Part shown: one piece after another, positions 5,165-6,282 of the stretch
How the letters are laid out: every line of letters begins with the position of its first letter
Position numbering within the stretch: the first letter of the stretch is position 1
Assembly (NCBI GenBank): GCA_023145555.1
Contig: JAGLDO010000124.1
Span: forward strand, 1-6,282
DNA: 6,282 nt
Direction: 5' to 3'
Source of the DNA: Bacteroidales bacterium
GTDB taxonomy: Bacteria; Bacteroidota; Bacteroidia; Bacteroidales; B39-G9
Notes under the pieces: generated by a model
What the model was told of the DNA's origin: nothing
Database searches by the model: none
Seen by the model: the letters and a program-made list of their open reading frames with translations, nothing else
Position numbers and translations under genes: made by a program

Positions 5165-6282
5165 ATGAAAACATTAGCAAAAATTTTAGTTTTATTGTCT
5201 TTATTTTTCACAGCATGTAGTTCTGGAGTGTATATGAATTCCGGATATTCAGATGATATTTATTATAATCCCAATGAGGATGATAATGTTCAGCAAAATG
5301 TTACTCAAATTTCATCTAAAATTCCGGAAACATATAATTATGATGAATACTCTAGAGATTCAATAGTATATGAAGAAGATACTAATGAGTTTAATAATAA
5401 TTTGAATTATGATAATAGAGCAAATAATTACGATCCTTATTATAATAACAGAAACAATAATTTTGGTTGGAATTTAGGATGGAATTCGTATATGAACGAT
5501 CCATTTTATTATGGATATGATAACTATTGGCCTTCATTTTCGTTTGGTTTTACTTCTCCTTATTATTCTGGTTTTTATGGATATAATTATCCTTTTTACC
5601 GATACAGTCCTTATTCACATTTTGGCTATTCTAATTATTATTCTCCTTACTATTCTTATGGTTATTATGATTATTACCCCTATTACGGTAACTCATATTG
5701 GAATAAAAAAAATTATGGGCACAGAACATCAATTATTACAAATGGGCTTAATCCTAATGCAAAAAATGGTCTGTACAGAATGCAAACATCATCACGCACG
5801 CGTGCAAGTCAAGCAGGTTCTTCAGGTTCTGTAAATAGGAATAGATCAAATTCAGCGGTTAATACTGCAAAGCCAAATAGAAGCAGAACAACTATTTCTT
5901 CATCAGGTTCTGCAACTGTGGGAAATCGTAATGTTACATCAACAAGGCATGCTAATTCTTCAACTTCAAAAACTAGAAATGAAAGAACAAGCACGACTAC
6001 GGGGGGGGTAAATACAGGCAATTATAGTAAACCTCGTTCATCAAGTGTTAATACTTTCCCGAATTACAGCAAGCCGAGAATTAGTAATAATACAAAGCAA
6101 CAAAAAAATGTTAATAGCAGAGGTTATACTCCAAGCTATTCAAAACAATATAATAGCAAGAAGCCTTCTTATAATACAAATTATAATAAATCAAGAAACA
6201 GTTCTTCAAATTTGTATAATACAAGATCAACACCTAGAAAGCCTGCTAGAAGTAATAGCTCAAATTATTCGCCTAGTAGAAG
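5165..6282 (+). CDS. Tyrosine-rich low-complexity lipoprotein, 3'-partial
   Basis: The frame is open from the ATG at 5165 to the right edge with no stop: 372 complete codons plus two bases. The protein begins with a lipoprotein signal, MKTLAKILVLLSLFFTAC, with Cys18 as the lipidated residue, so it is exported and membrane-anchored. The mature part has three zones. Residues 19-112 are acidic (16 Asp/Glu against 4 Lys/Arg) and Asn/Tyr-rich. Residues 114-178 contain 25 Tyr and 7 Phe in 65 positions, with Gly, Pro and Ser between them (for example PYYSYGYYDYYPYYG). Residues 188-372 are Ser/Thr/Asn-rich and strongly basic, about 30 Lys/Arg with a single Glu. NYSKPR occurs twice (286-291 and 300-305). 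No enzymatic domain is visible. A structural, adhesive or cell-surface role is only inference. The gene contains a G8 tract at 6001-6008. The coding call rests on the strong ribosome binding site, the signal peptide and the long open frame. Confidence 0.88.
   Translation, partial: MKTLAKILVLLSLFFTACSSGVYMNSGYSDDIYYNPNEDDNVQQNVTQISSKIPETYNYDEYSRDSIVYEEDTNEFNNNLNYDNRANNYDPYYNNRNNNFGWNLGWNSYMNDPFYYGYDNYWPSFSFGFTSPYYSGFYGYNYPFYRYSPYSHFGYSNYYSPYYSYGYYDYYPYYGNSYWNKKNYGHRTSIITNGLNPNAKNGLYRMQTSSRTRASQAGSSGSVNRNRSNSAVNTAKPNRSRTTISSSGSATVGNRNVTSTRHANSSTSKTRNERTSTTTGGVNTGNYSKPRSSSVNTFPNYSKPRISNNTKQQKNVNSRGYTPSYSKQYNSKKPSYNTNYNKSRNSSSNLYNTRSTPRKPARSNSSNYSPSR
6001..6008 (+). repeat. G8 homopolymer inside the lipoprotein gene
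   Basis: Eight consecutive G residues span codons 279-282 (ACG GGG GGG GTA). It is the longest G run in this AT-rich window. Loss of one G gives ACG GGG GGG TAA, an immediate stop. Gain of one G gives a TAG six codons after the expanded run (GGT AAA TAC AGG CAA TTA TAG). The tract is therefore placed so that one-base slippage would truncate the tail. Whether it varies is unknown. Confidence 0.6.

Noticed and set aside
5500..5720. Tandem DNA repeat in the tyrosine-rich zone
   Set aside because: TAT/TAC codons recur, but there is no fixed period or unit; this is compositional low complexity.
5511..5834. Plus-strand open frame with a hydrophobic, membrane-like product
   Set aside because: It is the +1 shadow of Tyr codons (TAT/TAC read as Ile, Leu and Met) in the lipoprotein gene, which has its own start, ribosome binding site and signal peptide.
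5809..6021. Minus-strand open frame opposite the lipoprotein tail
   Set aside because: It is antisense to the basic Ser/Thr/Arg-rich tail and its Val/Glu-rich product mirrors that composition; no start signals are seen.

Overview
The window looks like chromosomal DNA from a member of the Bacteroidota, an AT-rich one. Four things suggest this. The prolyl-tRNA synthetase is of the archaeal/eukaryotic-like type used in that phylum. Two lipoproteins have short signal peptides. Most genes lack a Shine-Dalgarno sequence. One intergenic region has a perfect TAnnTTTG-type -7 box. I cannot name the genus.

Layout. Positions 2-1495 (+) are an alkaline phosphatase lipoprotein whose start codon lies just beyond the left edge. 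A 112-bp gap holding a bulged hairpin (1523-1567) separates it from a YibE/F-family multi-pass membrane protein (1608-2768, +). That gene ends 2 bp from the end of a convergent gene for an unrecognised 230-residue cytoplasmic protein (2771-3463, -). Upstream of that gene is a 126-bp gap with a perfect 23-bp inverted repeat and a likely promoter. Next is proS (3590-5065, -). A 99-bp divergent region separates proS from a lipoprotein gene (5165 to the right edge, +) with a strong AGGAGG ribosome binding site. This last gene has no stop codon in the window. It encodes an acidic segment, then a very tyrosine-rich segment, then a basic Ser/Thr/Asn/Arg-rich tail.

The genes do not form an obvious pathway: a phosphomonoesterase, a membrane protein of unknown role, a hypothetical protein, a housekeeping synthetase and a low-complexity lipoprotein. 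I see no mobile element, CRISPR array, tRNA or rRNA, and no clear multi-gene defence or biosynthetic system.

Three observations are most worth checking. A G8 tract in the terminal lipoprotein gene would end translation at once, or within seven codons, after a one-base slip. The perfect palindrome lies against the promoter-like box of the hypothetical gene. The hairpin between the phosphatase and YibE/F genes lacks a U-tract and may be a dispersed repeat.
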